A DNA stretch of 64,000 nt from NCBI RefSeq assembly GCF_004519305.1, contig NZ_SOZA01000016.1, forward strand, positions 42,652 through 106,651, in the 5' to 3' direction. This stretch comes from Pseudomonas sp. RIT623. GTDB taxonomy: Bacteria > Pseudomonadota > Gammaproteobacteria > Pseudomonadales > Pseudomonadaceae. Both the position numbers and the translations under genes were made by a program. The notes below the pieces were generated by a model. That model ran no database searches. It was not told the origin of the DNA and worked only from the letters and a program-made list of their open reading frames with translations. Shown here one piece after another: positions 27,324 to 35,085 of this stretch; the stretch's first letter is position 1; each line of letters starts with the position of its first letter.

Positions 27324-27728
27324 ATGCTGACCAGTGAATGTATCTGCACCCACCTGCGTCGCGCCGCCCGTGGCGTGAGCCGGCACTATGACGAAGCCCT
27401 GGCCGGTTTCGGGATCAATGTCGCGCAATTTTCCTTGCTGCGTCACGTGCAGCGTCTGGACCGGCCGAGCATCACCAGCCTGGCCGAGGCCATGGGCCTG
27501 GAGCGCAGCACCCTGGGGCGCAACCTGCGGGTATTGGAAGCCGAAGGCTTGGTGCAACTGGCCGAGGGCGATGATCAGCGCAACCGCCTGGTGCTGCTGA
27601 GCGCCGCCGGCAAGGCCCGGCTGGAGGCAGCCCATCCTGCCTGGAAACAGGCTCAGGAGCAGATGGTGACGCGCCTGGGCGAGGGGCAGCGGGATGAACT
27701 GGTGCGCTTGTTGGAACGCTTGGCCTGA
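27324..27728 (+). CDS. MarR family transcriptional regulator
   Basis: A 134-residue winged-helix regulator. It begins MLTSECICTHLRRAARGVSRHYD. The DNA-binding part has SITSLAEAMGLERSTLGRNLRVLEAEGLVQLAEGDDQRNRLVLLSAAGK (shown for the helix-turn-helix and wing). The ATG at 27324 is chosen because a longer frame would run through the operator-like palindrome. It precedes an MFS exporter by 64 bp, and both upstream regions carry the same palindrome, so this protein probably represses itself and the exporter until a small molecule binds. Cys residues near the N-terminus (ECICTH) could sense oxidants, but this is only inference. Confidence 0.92.
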   Translation: MLTSECICTHLRRAARGVSRHYDEALAGFGINVAQFSLLRHVQRLDRPSITSLAEAMGLERSTLGRNLRVLEAEGLVQLAEGDDQRNRLVLLSAAGKARLEAAHPAWKQAQEQMVTRLGEGQRDELVRLLERLA

Positions 27729-27745
27729 ATCACCACGACTATAAG

Positions 27746-27759
27746 CGGGTATATACCCG
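27746..27759. promoter_or_regulatory. Predicted MarR operator, site 2 (upstream of MFS gene)
   Basis: CGGGTATATACCCG is a perfect 14-bp palindrome inside ATAAGCGGGTATATACCCGTATAAA. It lies in the 64-bp gap between marR and the MFS gene and matches site 1 in 13 of 14 bases. Confidence 0.8.
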
Positions 27760-27792
27760 TATAAACCTTGCGATGTGCCGGAGACAACGACA

Positions 27793-28995
27793 ATGACTTC
27801 CCTATGGCGGAGCAGCGGGTGGGTGTTACTGGGGGCGGCGCTGATCCTGGCGTTATCCCTGGGTGTGCGGCATGGCTTTGGCCTGTTCCTGGCGCCGATG
27901 AGCGGCGAGTTCGGCTGGGGGCGAGGGGTATTCGCCTTCGCCATCGCCTTTCAGAACCTGATTTGGGGCTTGGCCCAGCCGTTTTCCGGGGCCCTGGCCG
28001 ACCGGCTCGGTGCGGCCAAGGTCGTGATCATTGGCGGCATGCTCTATACCGCTGGGCTGGTGCTGATGGCCCTGGCCGATTCACCTTGGTCGCTGTCGCT
28101 GAGCGCCGGGCTGTTGATTGGCATCGGCCTTTCCGGCACCTCGTTCTCGGTGATCCTCGGCGTGGTTGGCCGCGCGGTGGCGCCGGAAAAACGCAGCATG
28201 GCCATGGGCATCGCCAGCGCGGCGGGGTCGTTCGGCCAGTTCGCCATGCTGCCGGGTACCCAGGGCCTGATCCAGTGGCTGGGTTGGTCGTCGGCGTTGC
28301 TGGTACTGGGCCTGCTGGTGGCGCTGATCGTGCCGTTCGTCGGCCTGCTGCGCGACCGTCCGCTGCCTAGCCATGGTGTCGAACAAAGCCTTGGCCAGGC
28401 CCTGCGCGAGGCCTGTTCGCATTCCGGCTTCTGGCTACTGGCCCTGGGCTTTTTCGTCTGCGGCTTCCAGGTGGTGTTCATTGGCGTGCACCTGCCGGCT
28501 TACCTGGTCGACCAGCATTTGCCGGCGACCACCGGCACCACGGTGCTGGCGCTGGTCGGGTTGTTCAATATCGTCGGCACCTACACCGCAGGCTGGCTGG
28601 GTGGACGGATGTCCAAGCCACGCCTGTTGACCGGCCTTTACTTGCTACGGGCGGTGGTGATCGTGCTGTTCCTGTGGGCACCGGTGACGCAATACAGCGC
28701 CTACCTGTTCGGTATCGCCATGGGGCTGCTGTGGTTGTCCACGGTACCGCTGACCAATGGCACCGTGGCCACTCTGTTCGGCGTGCGCAACCTGTCCATG
28801 CTTGGCGGCATCGTGTTCCTGTTCCACCAGCTGGGGGCTTTCCTGGGCGGCTGGTTGGGTGGCGAGGTGTATGATCGCACCGGCAGTTACGAGCTGGTCT
28901 GGCAGTTGTCGATCCTGCTCAGCCTGCTGGCCGCCGCGCTCAACTGGCCGGTACGCGAGCGTCCGGTCGCGCGATTGCAGGCCCAGGCCGCATGA
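27793..28995 (+). CDS. MFS transporter (monocarboxylate/OFA-like), MarR-controlled
   Basis: A 400-residue inner-membrane protein with about 12 hydrophobic helices. LALSLGVRHGFGLFLAPMS at helix 1, the GALADRLGAAKVV loop between helices 2 and 3, and GTYTAGWLGGRMSKPRLL in the second half are MFS signatures. The overall pattern resembles the MCT/OFA group. The ATG at 27793 is preferred over an upstream GTG at 27775 because it has GGAG nine bases before it. The stop overlaps the ATG of a 36-residue membrane peptide. Substrate unknown; MarR control suggests efflux or uptake of an aromatic or other small compound. Confidence 0.88.
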   Translation: MTSLWRSSGWVLLGAALILALSLGVRHGFGLFLAPMSGEFGWGRGVFAFAIAFQNLIWGLAQPFSGALADRLGAAKVVIIGGMLYTAGLVLMALADSPWSLSLSAGLLIGIGLSGTSFSVILGVVGRAVAPEKRSMAMGIASAAGSFGQFAMLPGTQGLIQWLGWSSALLVLGLLVALIVPFVGLLRDRPLPSHGVEQSLGQALREACSHSGFWLLALGFFVCGFQVVFIGVHLPAYLVDQHLPATTGTTVLALVGLFNIVGTYTAGWLGGRMSKPRLLTGLYLLRAVVIVLFLWAPVTQYSAYLFGIAMGLLWLSTVPLTNGTVATLFGVRNLSMLGGIVFLFHQLGAFLGGWLGGEVYDRTGSYELVWQLSILLSLLAAALNWPVRERPVARLQAQAA

Positions 28996-29102
28996 AGCGC
29001 TTGCTGTTAGCCGTGGCGGCATTGCTGGTGCTGGCTTTGGTGTGGTGGGGCTGGCAGGCGAGCGGGTTGGCGCTGCTGCAGTTGGGCATGAGCCTGTGTT
29101 AG
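28992..29102 (+). CDS. Small single-pass membrane protein (36 aa) coupled to the MFS gene
   Basis: ATGA overlap with the MFS stop, then 36 codons ending TAG. The peptide starts MKRLLLAVAALLVLALVWWGW and ends LLQLGMSLC. A Lys-Arg start, one hydrophobic helix and a Trp-rich interface make it look like a single-span membrane peptide. The exact four-base overlap with the transporter gene argues that it is translated. It may modulate the transporter, but that is inferred from position only. Confidence 0.55.
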   Translation: MKRLLLAVAALLVLALVWWGWQASGLALLQLGMSLC

Positions 29103-29144
29103 GGCTACCCTGCACCTGAATGCATGATTCGCAGGAGACCGACA

Positions 29145-29693
29145 ATGCACGCACGCTGGCTAATGCTACCCATCCTGGCCCTGGCCGTCACCTCGAGCTG
29201 GGCGGCGGATTGCCCGGCCTTGCTCCAGGGCAGCCTGCCCGAACTGCGCGGCAAGGAGCAGATCGACCTGTGCCAGCGCTTCGCCGGCAAGCCCCTGGTG
29301 GTAATTAATACTGCCAGCTACTGCGGCTTCGCCCCTCAGTTCGAAGGGCTCGAGACCACCTACCAGAACTATCACGGGCAAGGGCTGGAAATGCTCGGCG
29401 TGCCGTCCAACGACTTCAAGCAGGAAGACGCCGACAGCGAGAAGACCGCCAAGGTCTGCTATGCCAACTACGGCGTGACCTTCAGCATGACCAAGGCCCA
29501 GCCGGTGCGGGGCAGGGACGCGATCCCGCTGTTCGTCGAGCTGGCCCGCCAGAGCAGCGCGCCGAAGTGGAACTTCTACAAGTACGTGGTGGACCGCAAG
29601 GGCAAGGTGATCGGCAGTTTCTCCAGCCTGACCAAGCCGGATGATCCGGCGTTCACGGCGGCGATCGACAAGGCCATTGCCTCCCAGCCCTGA
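29145..29693 (+). CDS. Glutathione peroxidase family protein, exported
   Basis: A 182-residue thioredoxin-fold peroxidase. An N-terminal signal peptide ([15 protein letters not shown]) places it in the periplasm. The active site is [19 protein letters not shown] with a peroxidatic Cys in place of selenocysteine. [22 protein letters not shown] follows (FKQE supplies the conserved Gln and contains a likely resolving-Cys region), then the late [21 protein letters not shown] with the catalytic Trp and Asn. AGGAG lies seven bases before the ATG. Because Cys replaces Sec, it may use a thioredoxin-like reductant. A terminator follows. Confidence 0.93.
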   Translation: MHARWLMLPILALAVTSSWAADCPALLQGSLPELRGKEQIDLCQRFAGKPLVVINTASYCGFAPQFEGLETTYQNYHGQGLEMLGVPSNDFKQEDADSEKTAKVCYANYGVTFSMTKAQPVRGRDAIPLFVELARQSSAPKWNFYKYVVDRKGKVIGSFSSLTKPDDPAFTAAIDKAIASQP

Positions 29694-29710
29694 GCCCGTT
29701 TGCCACGCAG

Positions 29711-29747
29711 GCATGAAAAAACCGCCACGAGGGCGGTTTTTTCATGC
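29711..29747. terminator. Bidirectional terminator between gpx and fadL-like genes
   Basis: GCATGAAAAAACCGCC / GGCGGTTTTTTCATGC is a 16-bp palindrome with a five-base loop and A/T runs on both sides, placed between two convergent genes. It fits intrinsic termination in both directions. Confidence 0.93.
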
Positions 29748-29759
29748 GGCAAGTGTCAC

Positions 29760-31058
29760 TCAGAAGCGGTAGGTCAACGAAGCACCAACGCCGTGGGCGC
29801 TGTTTTCGTACTTGGCCTTGTAGCTGCCCTTGAGCGCGCCTTCCTGCAGGCTGTGCGGCTGGTTGTTGACCTTGGTGTCCTCTTCCCACAGGTAGGAGTA
29901 GGCCACGTCGATGGTCATGTCGTCGGTCGGGCTCCAGCCTGCACCCACGCTGAAGATCTTGCGATCGCCAGTGGGAATGCGCGGGGAGCGGTTGGTGTTG
30001 TTGGTCGGCGACTGGTCAACCGAGAAGCCGGTACGCAGGGTCCACTCCTTGTTCACCTTGTAGGAGGCGCCAATGGCGTGGGCCCAGGTATCGTGCCAGT
30101 TCTGCTCCTCGGTGATGGTGCCGAACGCGGCAGTCAGCGGGTTGCCTGCCAGGGCGGCTGGCAGCTTGTTGTTGACGGTGATGTCTTTCAGGCGGCTCCA
30201 ACGGGTCCAGGTGCTACCGGCATAAAGGGTCCACTGGTCGTCGAGCTCATGGGTGACCGAGAAGTCCACCGACTCGGGGGTCTTGATATTCAGCTTGGCA
30301 TCGTACTTGTCGTTGAGGGCACCTAGACGAGGCACGCCATAGCTGACCTTGGTCTTGCCTTCGAGCTTGTAGTCGACCATCGAGTGGTAGGTCAGGCCGA
30401 CGCGGGTGCGATCAGTGGCCTGGACCAGGATACCGATGTTGTAGCCCACGGCGGTGTCGTCGCCCTTGATCTTGATTTCGCCGTCAGCAGGATTCAGTGG
30501 CGAGAGACTGGCCAGGTTCGAGCTCAGTTCGCCCTTGATGCGGTTGATGGTTGGACCGAAACCGATCGAAACCTTGTCGTTGAACGCATAGCTCACGGTC
30601 GGCTGGAAGGTCACGACCTCGACATGGCTCTTTTTACCCCAGTAGCGTGCGGCATCGTTGCTACCGTAATCGGTGACCAGGCCGAATGGCACGTAAACGC
30701 CGAAACCGACGCTCCAGTGGTCATCGATCGACTTGACGTAGTAACCCATCGGTACACCGACCACAGGCACCATGTCACCGTCTGTTTCCCCCCCCTTGCT
30801 GCTGCCTGGGCCCGAAATATCGGACTTGGCAATCACAGCGGCACCACCGACGGTCATCTGATCGCGCTTGAGGCGCGACATGCCCGCCGGGTTGCCGTAC
30901 ACGGTGCTGGCATCTTCGGCAGAAGAAGAACGACCCGCGAAACCTGTCCCCATACCGCTGACGCTTTGCTCGTTAAGGGCGAAACCACTGGCGAGCAATT
31001 GGCTGGAAGCGAGGGCAACGGCAATGCCGAGAGAGGTTTTGAGCATTACTTTTTTCAT
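29760..31058 (-). CDS. Outer membrane transporter, FadL/OmpP1/TodX family
   Basis: A 432-residue beta-barrel that passes hydrophobic compounds such as long-chain fatty acids or aromatic hydrocarbons across the outer membrane. The signal peptide MKKVMLKTSLGIAVALASSQLLA is followed by the FadL plug region GFALNEQSVSGMGTGFAGRSSSAEDASTVYGNPAGMS (first residues insert in the lumen; the NPAGM motif is diagnostic). Alternating beta-strands follow, and the last residue is an aromatic Phe (ASLTYRF), the BAM-recognition ending. The ATG at 31058 has AAGGAG upstream; a longer frame starts further out but has no RBS. A second Met four codons in is possible. Confidence 0.93.
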   Translation of the reverse strand: MKKVMLKTSLGIAVALASSQLLASGFALNEQSVSGMGTGFAGRSSSAEDASTVYGNPAGMSRLKRDQMTVGGAAVIAKSDISGPGSSKGGETDGDMVPVVGVPMGYYVKSIDDHWSVGFGVYVPFGLVTDYGSNDAARYWGKKSHVEVVTFQPTVSYAFNDKVSIGFGPTINRIKGELSSNLASLSPLNPADGEIKIKGDDTAVGYNIGILVQATDRTRVGLTYHSMVDYKLEGKTKVSYGVPRLGALNDKYDAKLNIKTPESVDFSVTHELDDQWTLYAGSTWTRWSRLKDITVNNKLPAALAGNPLTAAFGTITEEQNWHDTWAHAIGASYKVNKEWTLRTGFSVDQSPTNNTNRSPRIPTGDRKIFSVGAGWSPTDDMTIDVAYSYLWEEDTKVNNQPHSLQEGALKGSYKAKYENSAHGVGASLTYRF

Positions 31059-31198
31059 TATTAGAAACTCCTTGGGATCTCCGGGGCGAAAAGCTACCAA
31101 CAAATGCCGCTCCACGCTATAGGCGCAAACACTGGAGATAGAGCGGTTTTGTAGGACAATCCGACCAAAATTCCTTTTTTTCGCGGTAGAGGTGGCTT

Positions 31199-31681
31199 TC
31201 AGGACGCCAGAACCTGAGCCGGCTCGATGCAGTGCTGCCAGGCCTGGGTGAAATCGCGCAGGCGGCCCTGTGGCTGGAAGGTTTGCCGCCAGATGCGCGC
31301 CAGGCCCAGCAGGTCGTTGGCGGCCGGTAATGGCATGGCTTGTTCCTCGATGAGCATCCAGGCGATGGCGGTGGCGTAGCGCAGGTTAACCGTCAGTTCC
31401 AGGTGTGGGCCGCCCAGGAAGGCGTGCTGGCTGGCCAGGCCACGGACCAGGCTGGCCAGCTCGGGGTCGCGGGCCAGGAAGTGATCCCACAGGCAGCGGT
31501 GGCGCTGTTCACCAATACGGTACAAGCCATGGCCGCGTCGGTCGTGCAGGGCCGAGCCCAAGGCTGATTGGCTGGCGGCAACGCCCAGTAACAAAGCTTC
31601 GGCGCTGTCGCAGTGACGATCCAGGTAAAGCAGGGTCGGCCGGATCACATATTGACTCAACTCGTTCGCAGCGATGCCCAT
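31199..31681 (-). CDS. Conserved hypothetical protein (160 aa)
   Basis: A soluble, mainly helical 160-residue protein without signal peptide. It begins GIAANELSQYVIRPTLLYLDRH. A later part reads LLLGVAASQSALGSALHD, and the middle GLYRIGEQRHRCLWDHFLARDPELASLVRGLASQHAFL and AWMLIEEQAMPLP suggest a helical bundle. I recognise it only as the type of short protein conserved in pseudomonads, some of which are regulated by stress; no function can be given. An AGAGG sequence lies before the ATG. It stands alone between the FadL-type gene and another small gene on the same strand. Confidence 0.72.
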   Translation of the reverse strand: MGIAANELSQYVIRPTLLYLDRHCDSAEALLLGVAASQSALGSALHDRRGHGLYRIGEQRHRCLWDHFLARDPELASLVRGLASQHAFLGGPHLELTVNLRYATAIAWMLIEEQAMPLPAANDLLGLARIWRQTFQPQGRLRDFTQAWQHCIEPAQVLAS

Positions 31682-31926
31682 GATGGCCTCTGGCTAAGAA
31701 GGACCGACGGGCGCTGGAGCTTGGCAGCTGGTGAGTGGTCAGGCCCGCCGGAAGCGGCAAGCGCCGCTCGAGTTGAAGTGTAGTGTGATAAGCGTGCTGT
31801 AAAAGGCTGTTTTTAAATCGATTGCTGTCTGAGGGCGCGGGCTATATGCCCGCTGGCAATTAAGCCAATTACCTTCAGACAGGCTGTTGCGTGACCTATT
31901 CATGGCGTGAATTACCCGCCATTCAT

Positions 31927-32151
31927 TCATGCGGTCAGCGACTGGCGGGTACGATCGATCACTGCTTGCAAGGGTTCTGCCCGGTTGTATTGGTCCGGGT
32001 AGAGACGCTCGCTATGGCAGGCGATGCCGTGTTCGTCGACCAGGGTGAAGCTGAAGCTGCCCTTGCGCGGCGCGACGATCAGGCACTTCAGTGGGGCGAA
32101 GGCCTGGGAAAGGGTGCCGAAGGCAGCCTGGATTTGCTGATGGTTACTCAT
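31927..32151 (-). CDS. Small conserved hypothetical protein (74 aa)
   Basis: A 74-residue protein. It begins MSNHQQIQAAFGTLSQAFAPLKC and continues with a beta-hairpin-like SFSFTLVDEHGIACHSERLYP and a helix at the end (LQAVIDRTRQSL). No signal peptide or membrane segment. The Met at 32151 is preferred over one 15 codons upstream because AGGA lies before it and the upstream residues look noncoding. Resembles short Pseudomonas proteins of the DUF1652 kind in layout, but I cannot confirm membership. Confidence 0.6.
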   Translation of the reverse strand: MSNHQQIQAAFGTLSQAFAPLKCLIVAPRKGSFSFTLVDEHGIACHSERLYPDQYNRAEPLQAVIDRTRQSLTA

Positions 32152-33079
32152 ATTGTTGGATGTTCCTGCGTAAGACACGGTATTCGATCCGTGCACAATA
32201 GAAACGTTCCAGTGACATCTTTATTAAGGAGACGCAGAACCTGACTGGAACAGGGCAGCCAGAAGGGCGCATGCATAAGTGGGCGCTGGGCTGACTGGTA
32301 GGTACGACAGAAGGCAGGCAGCACACCGGGTCCTGGGTTCTAGGCGCCGGGGAAGATCCTGATCAATCTGAAATCGTGATTCGCGCAGGGCAGGGATTGC
32401 CAAGTGAATCATCGAATGGGCCGGTCCGAAGAGGCAGTGCCTGCTCGTATGCGAGTGTGGGCTGCGAGGACGTAGATGGCCAGAATTGACTTTCAGCTGG
32501 GTACTAACGCTGCACAACCTACACGAACAATCGTGGGTTGGCAAGTATTTGGTTTGTTTGCGCGAAGCCGAACATTATGGCGGCAATCGTGGCTGCTGTG
32601 AAGAGGGTAGACTGCTCCAAGACGCCCCGGCCTGTGCCGTTTTCGTGCAGCGCCTGGGCACTTGTACACATTCGCATGGGGACTTGTAACCCTCTTGCAA
32701 CATCCTGTGGACGCTTCGCCAATGACTTGACTGAACGCTTAAGTCAATGAAAAAAAACACTAATATTTGCTGGTGAAAAAATCGACAGTTTGACTGAAGC
32801 CCCCATTTCACAGGGGTTTGCAGCCTGCGTGAAGGGGTTGTCCACCGAGTTATCCACAGCTTCTGTGGATTGTCCCTAGGGCTTGCTCTAGGACGGGCGT
32901 GCCAGCTGTTTCATCTCGTGTCCGACAATCAGATGGCAATAGGGTGGCCGGCATTTTCAGGTGTGAAACGTCAAGAAAAAAACATCGAATTTTTTTCCCC
33001 TAAGCCGTAAGTCGAAGGGGTCATTGGCGACAAAAAGGAGTAGAGTGGCGCGCCTTTCGAGTCACCAACGCTGTCGGTC
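32152..33079. other. Gene-free, relatively AT-rich region of about 0.9 kb
   Basis: No frame in this stretch has convincing coding character. The left part (32152-32700) is mixed composition. The right part (32700-33000) is clearly AT-rich for this genome, with long A and T runs near 32750, 32776, 32975 and 32990. It also has an inverted repeat TGACTT/AAGTCA near 32723-32746, a weak CCCC/GGGG hairpin near 32800 and the DnaA-box-like cluster listed separately. It could hold a regulatory RNA or a DNA-protein interaction site. Confidence 0.5.
32838..32872. promoter_or_regulatory. Cluster of DnaA-box-like sequences
   Basis: In 35 bases there are TTGTCCACC (32838-32846), the consensus DnaA box TTATCCACA (32850-32858), and an inverted box read as CAATCCACA on the other strand (32864-32872). 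The last two form a perfect 8-bp inverted repeat ATCCACAG/CTGTGGAT with a 3-base spacer. A further weak inverted box is at 32706-32714. There are no dnaA, rpmH or rnpA genes nearby, so this is not oriC. Confidence 0.55.
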
Positions 33080-33484
33080 ATGAAGCTTCGCGGTAAACAC
33101 CTCGCTCCCCCGGTTGCAGCCCCCTCGTTGCCCTCCTCCAAACGGTTCTCCCTGAAAGTGGCCCTGTGGCTGCTCGACAGCCCGCGTCTGGGCGACAAGC
33201 CCAGCGTCAAGCATCTGGCTGGGCGCATGCTCAAGCAGCCGGCGCGCCAAGGCGTGGTGGTGGCCCAGAGCCGCTTGGGGCAGATGCTCTGCCGCGACTG
33301 CGGCAATGCCCGGGACCGGCGCATCGGCCATGAGCTGTTGCGCCAGGCTGCCCGTGCCGGCGATCGGCGGGCGCAGTTGGAATATGGCCGCCTATGCCCG
33401 GAGCCAGAGCAGGCCCGCTACTGGCTGGAGCTGGCGGCGGGGCAGGGGTCGCAGGAGGCTCGGCGGTTGCTGCGGCAGTTATAG
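33080..33484 (+). CDS. Sel1-repeat (TPR-like) protein
   Basis: A 134-residue helical-repeat protein. After a basic N-terminus (MKLRGKHLAPPV..) come helix pairs typical of Sel1-like repeats: AQSRLGQMLCRDCGNARDRRIGHELLRQAARAGDRRAQLEYGRL and PEQARYWLELAAGQGSQEARRLLRQ. These repeats usually mediate protein contacts. No signal peptide. The RBS before the ATG at 33080 is poor. It follows the gene-free AT-rich region, so its promoter must lie there. No partner can be named. Confidence 0.75.
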   Translation: MKLRGKHLAPPVAAPSLPSSKRFSLKVALWLLDSPRLGDKPSVKHLAGRMLKQPARQGVVVAQSRLGQMLCRDCGNARDRRIGHELLRQAARAGDRRAQLEYGRLCPEPEQARYWLELAAGQGSQEARRLLRQL

Positions 33485-33516
33485 TCCGGTTCTGGCCCTT
33501 TACTACGCGCTGGGCG

Positions 33517-33547
33517 GTTCGCCAGCAAGGCTGGTTGCTACAGGCAG
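33517..33547. repeat. REP element
   Basis: TTCGCCAGCAAGGCTGGTTGCTACAGG has the short hairpin (GCCAGC/GCTGG) and the CTACAG tail of the group's REP family. It lies between the Sel1 gene and rmuC. Confidence 0.6.
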
Positions 33548-33612
33548 ACGTGGTGGCGGGCAGTTGAACTGATAAGCTGCACGGCAATCGTCAATGTTCG
33601 TTCGGGGTTAGC

Positions 33613-35085
33613 ATGACAGTGGATCTGACCAGCGTCCTGCTGGGCGTGGTGGCAGGCGCGGTGCCTTGCCTGGGCTGGGTCATGCAGGTGCAGCGCGGGC
33701 AGGGCGCGCGCAAGGCCGAGCAGGCCTTGCTGCAAGAGCGTCTGAATGCCGCGCAACTGGCCCAGGCCGGCTTGCAGGCGCAGCTGGAGGCCAGTCGCGA
33801 TGAAATCAGCGACCTTGGCGAGGCCAACACCGTCAAGCAGACCCAACTGGCGGCCCAGGGCCGTGAGTTGGAACTGCTGCAGATCGACCGCGACAACGCC
33901 CGCGACGCCGCCCATGCCTGGAGCCTGGAGCGGGCCAATCGCGAAGCCGAGCTGCGCCGCCTGGAGGCCCAGACCGCGCGTCTGGAAGCCGAGCTGCGTG
34001 AACAGCAGGAAAGCCACCAGCAACGCCTGGAAGACCTGCAGGAGGCTCGCGAGACCCTGCGCGCGCAGTTCGCCGACATGGCCACGAAGATCTTCGACGA
34101 GCGCGAGCAACGCTTTGCCCAGACCAGCCAGCAGCACCTGGGCCAGTTGCTCGACCCGCTCAAGGAGCGCATCCAGGCCTTCGAAAAACGCGTCGAGGAA
34201 AGCTACCAGCAAGAGGCCCGCGAGCGCTTCTCGCTGGGCAAGGAACTCGAGCGCCTGCAGCAGCTCAACCTGCGCCTGTCCGACGAAGCCACCAACCTCA
34301 CCCAGGCGCTCAAGGGCCAGAAAACCCAGGGCAACTGGGGCGAGTTGATCCTCGAGCGGGTGCTGGAGCACGCGGGCCTGGAGAAGGGCCGCGAATACCA
34401 GACCCAGGTCAGCCTCAAGAGCGCCGATGGCGAGCGTTTCCAGCCCGATGTGCTGATCATGCTGCCGGGCGACAAGCAGGTGGTGGTCGATGCCAAGGTC
34501 AGCCTCACCGCCTACCAGCAGTTCGTCGGCAACAACGACGAGGCGGCGCTCAAGCAGCATGTGCAGTCGCTGCGCAACCATGTCAAAGGGCTGTCCAGCA
34601 AGGACTACAACCGCCTCGAAGGCCTGCACAGCCTGGATTTCGTACTGTTGTTCGTGCCTATCGAGGCGGCGTTCTCGGCGGCGTTGCAGGCCGAACCGAA
34701 CCTGTTCCAGGAGGCCTTCGACCGGCAGATCGTGATCGTCAGCCCCACCACTTTGCTGGCCACCCTGCGGGTGATCGACAGCCTGTGGAAGCAGGAGCGC
34801 CAAGGCCAGAACGCCCGGGAGATCGCCGAGCGCGCCGGCTGGCTGTACGACAAGTTCGTGCTGTTCATCCAGGACCTGGACGAACTGGGCGCGCGCCTGG
34901 CCCAGGTCGACAAGGCCTATGCCGCGGCGCGCAACAAGCTGTGCGAGGGGCGTGGCAACCTGGTCAGCCGCAGCGAGCAGCTCAAGCTGCTCGGCGCCCG
35001 GGCCAGCAAGAGCCTGCCGGCCGAGCTGATCGAGCGCGCGCTGAGCGACGAAGCGCTTACTGAACCAGGCTCAGATGGCGGTTGA
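33613..35085 (+). CDS. rmuC: DNA recombination protein RmuC
   Basis: Predicted nuclease-fold protein that limits DNA inversions and rearrangements. It has 490 residues. An N-terminal hydrophobic anchor (SVLLGVVAGAVPCLGWVM) is followed by a long coiled coil (about residues 30-210, rich in Glu, Gln, Leu, Arg). The conserved RmuC domain follows: GNWGELILERVLEHAGLEKGREYQTQ, RFQPDVLIMLPGDKQVVVDAKVSLTAYQQF, LLFVPIEAAFSAAL and FDRQIVIVSPTTLLATLRVID. The D-V-DAKV arrangement is the restriction-endonuclease-like core. Its 3' end overlaps the sensor-kinase gene on the other strand by 29 bp. Confidence 0.95.
   Translation: MTVDLTSVLLGVVAGAVPCLGWVMQVQRGQGARKAEQALLQERLNAAQLAQAGLQAQLEASRDEISDLGEANTVKQTQLAAQGRELELLQIDRDNARDAAHAWSLERANREAELRRLEAQTARLEAELREQQESHQQRLEDLQEARETLRAQFADMATKIFDEREQRFAQTSQQHLGQLLDPLKERIQAFEKRVEESYQQEARERFSLGKELERLQQLNLRLSDEATNLTQALKGQKTQGNWGELILERVLEHAGLEKGREYQTQVSLKSADGERFQPDVLIMLPGDKQVVVDAKVSLTAYQQFVGNNDEAALKQHVQSLRNHVKGLSSKDYNRLEGLHSLDFVLLFVPIEAAFSAALQAEPNLFQEAFDRQIVIVSPTTLLATLRVIDSLWKQERQGQNAREIAERAGWLYDKFVLFIQDLDELGARLAQVDKAYAAARNKLCEGRGNLVSRSEQLKLLGARASKSLPAELIERALSDEALTEPGSDGG

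Noticed and set aside
28992..29102. Leader peptide for attenuation of the following gpx gene
   Set aside because: The peptide has no run of one regulatory amino acid and no alternative hairpins follow; a membrane peptide coupled to the transporter fits better.
32838..32872. Chromosomal origin of replication
   Set aside because: DnaA boxes are present, but the expected neighbours (dnaA, dnaN, rpmH, rnpA) are absent and the boxes are too few.
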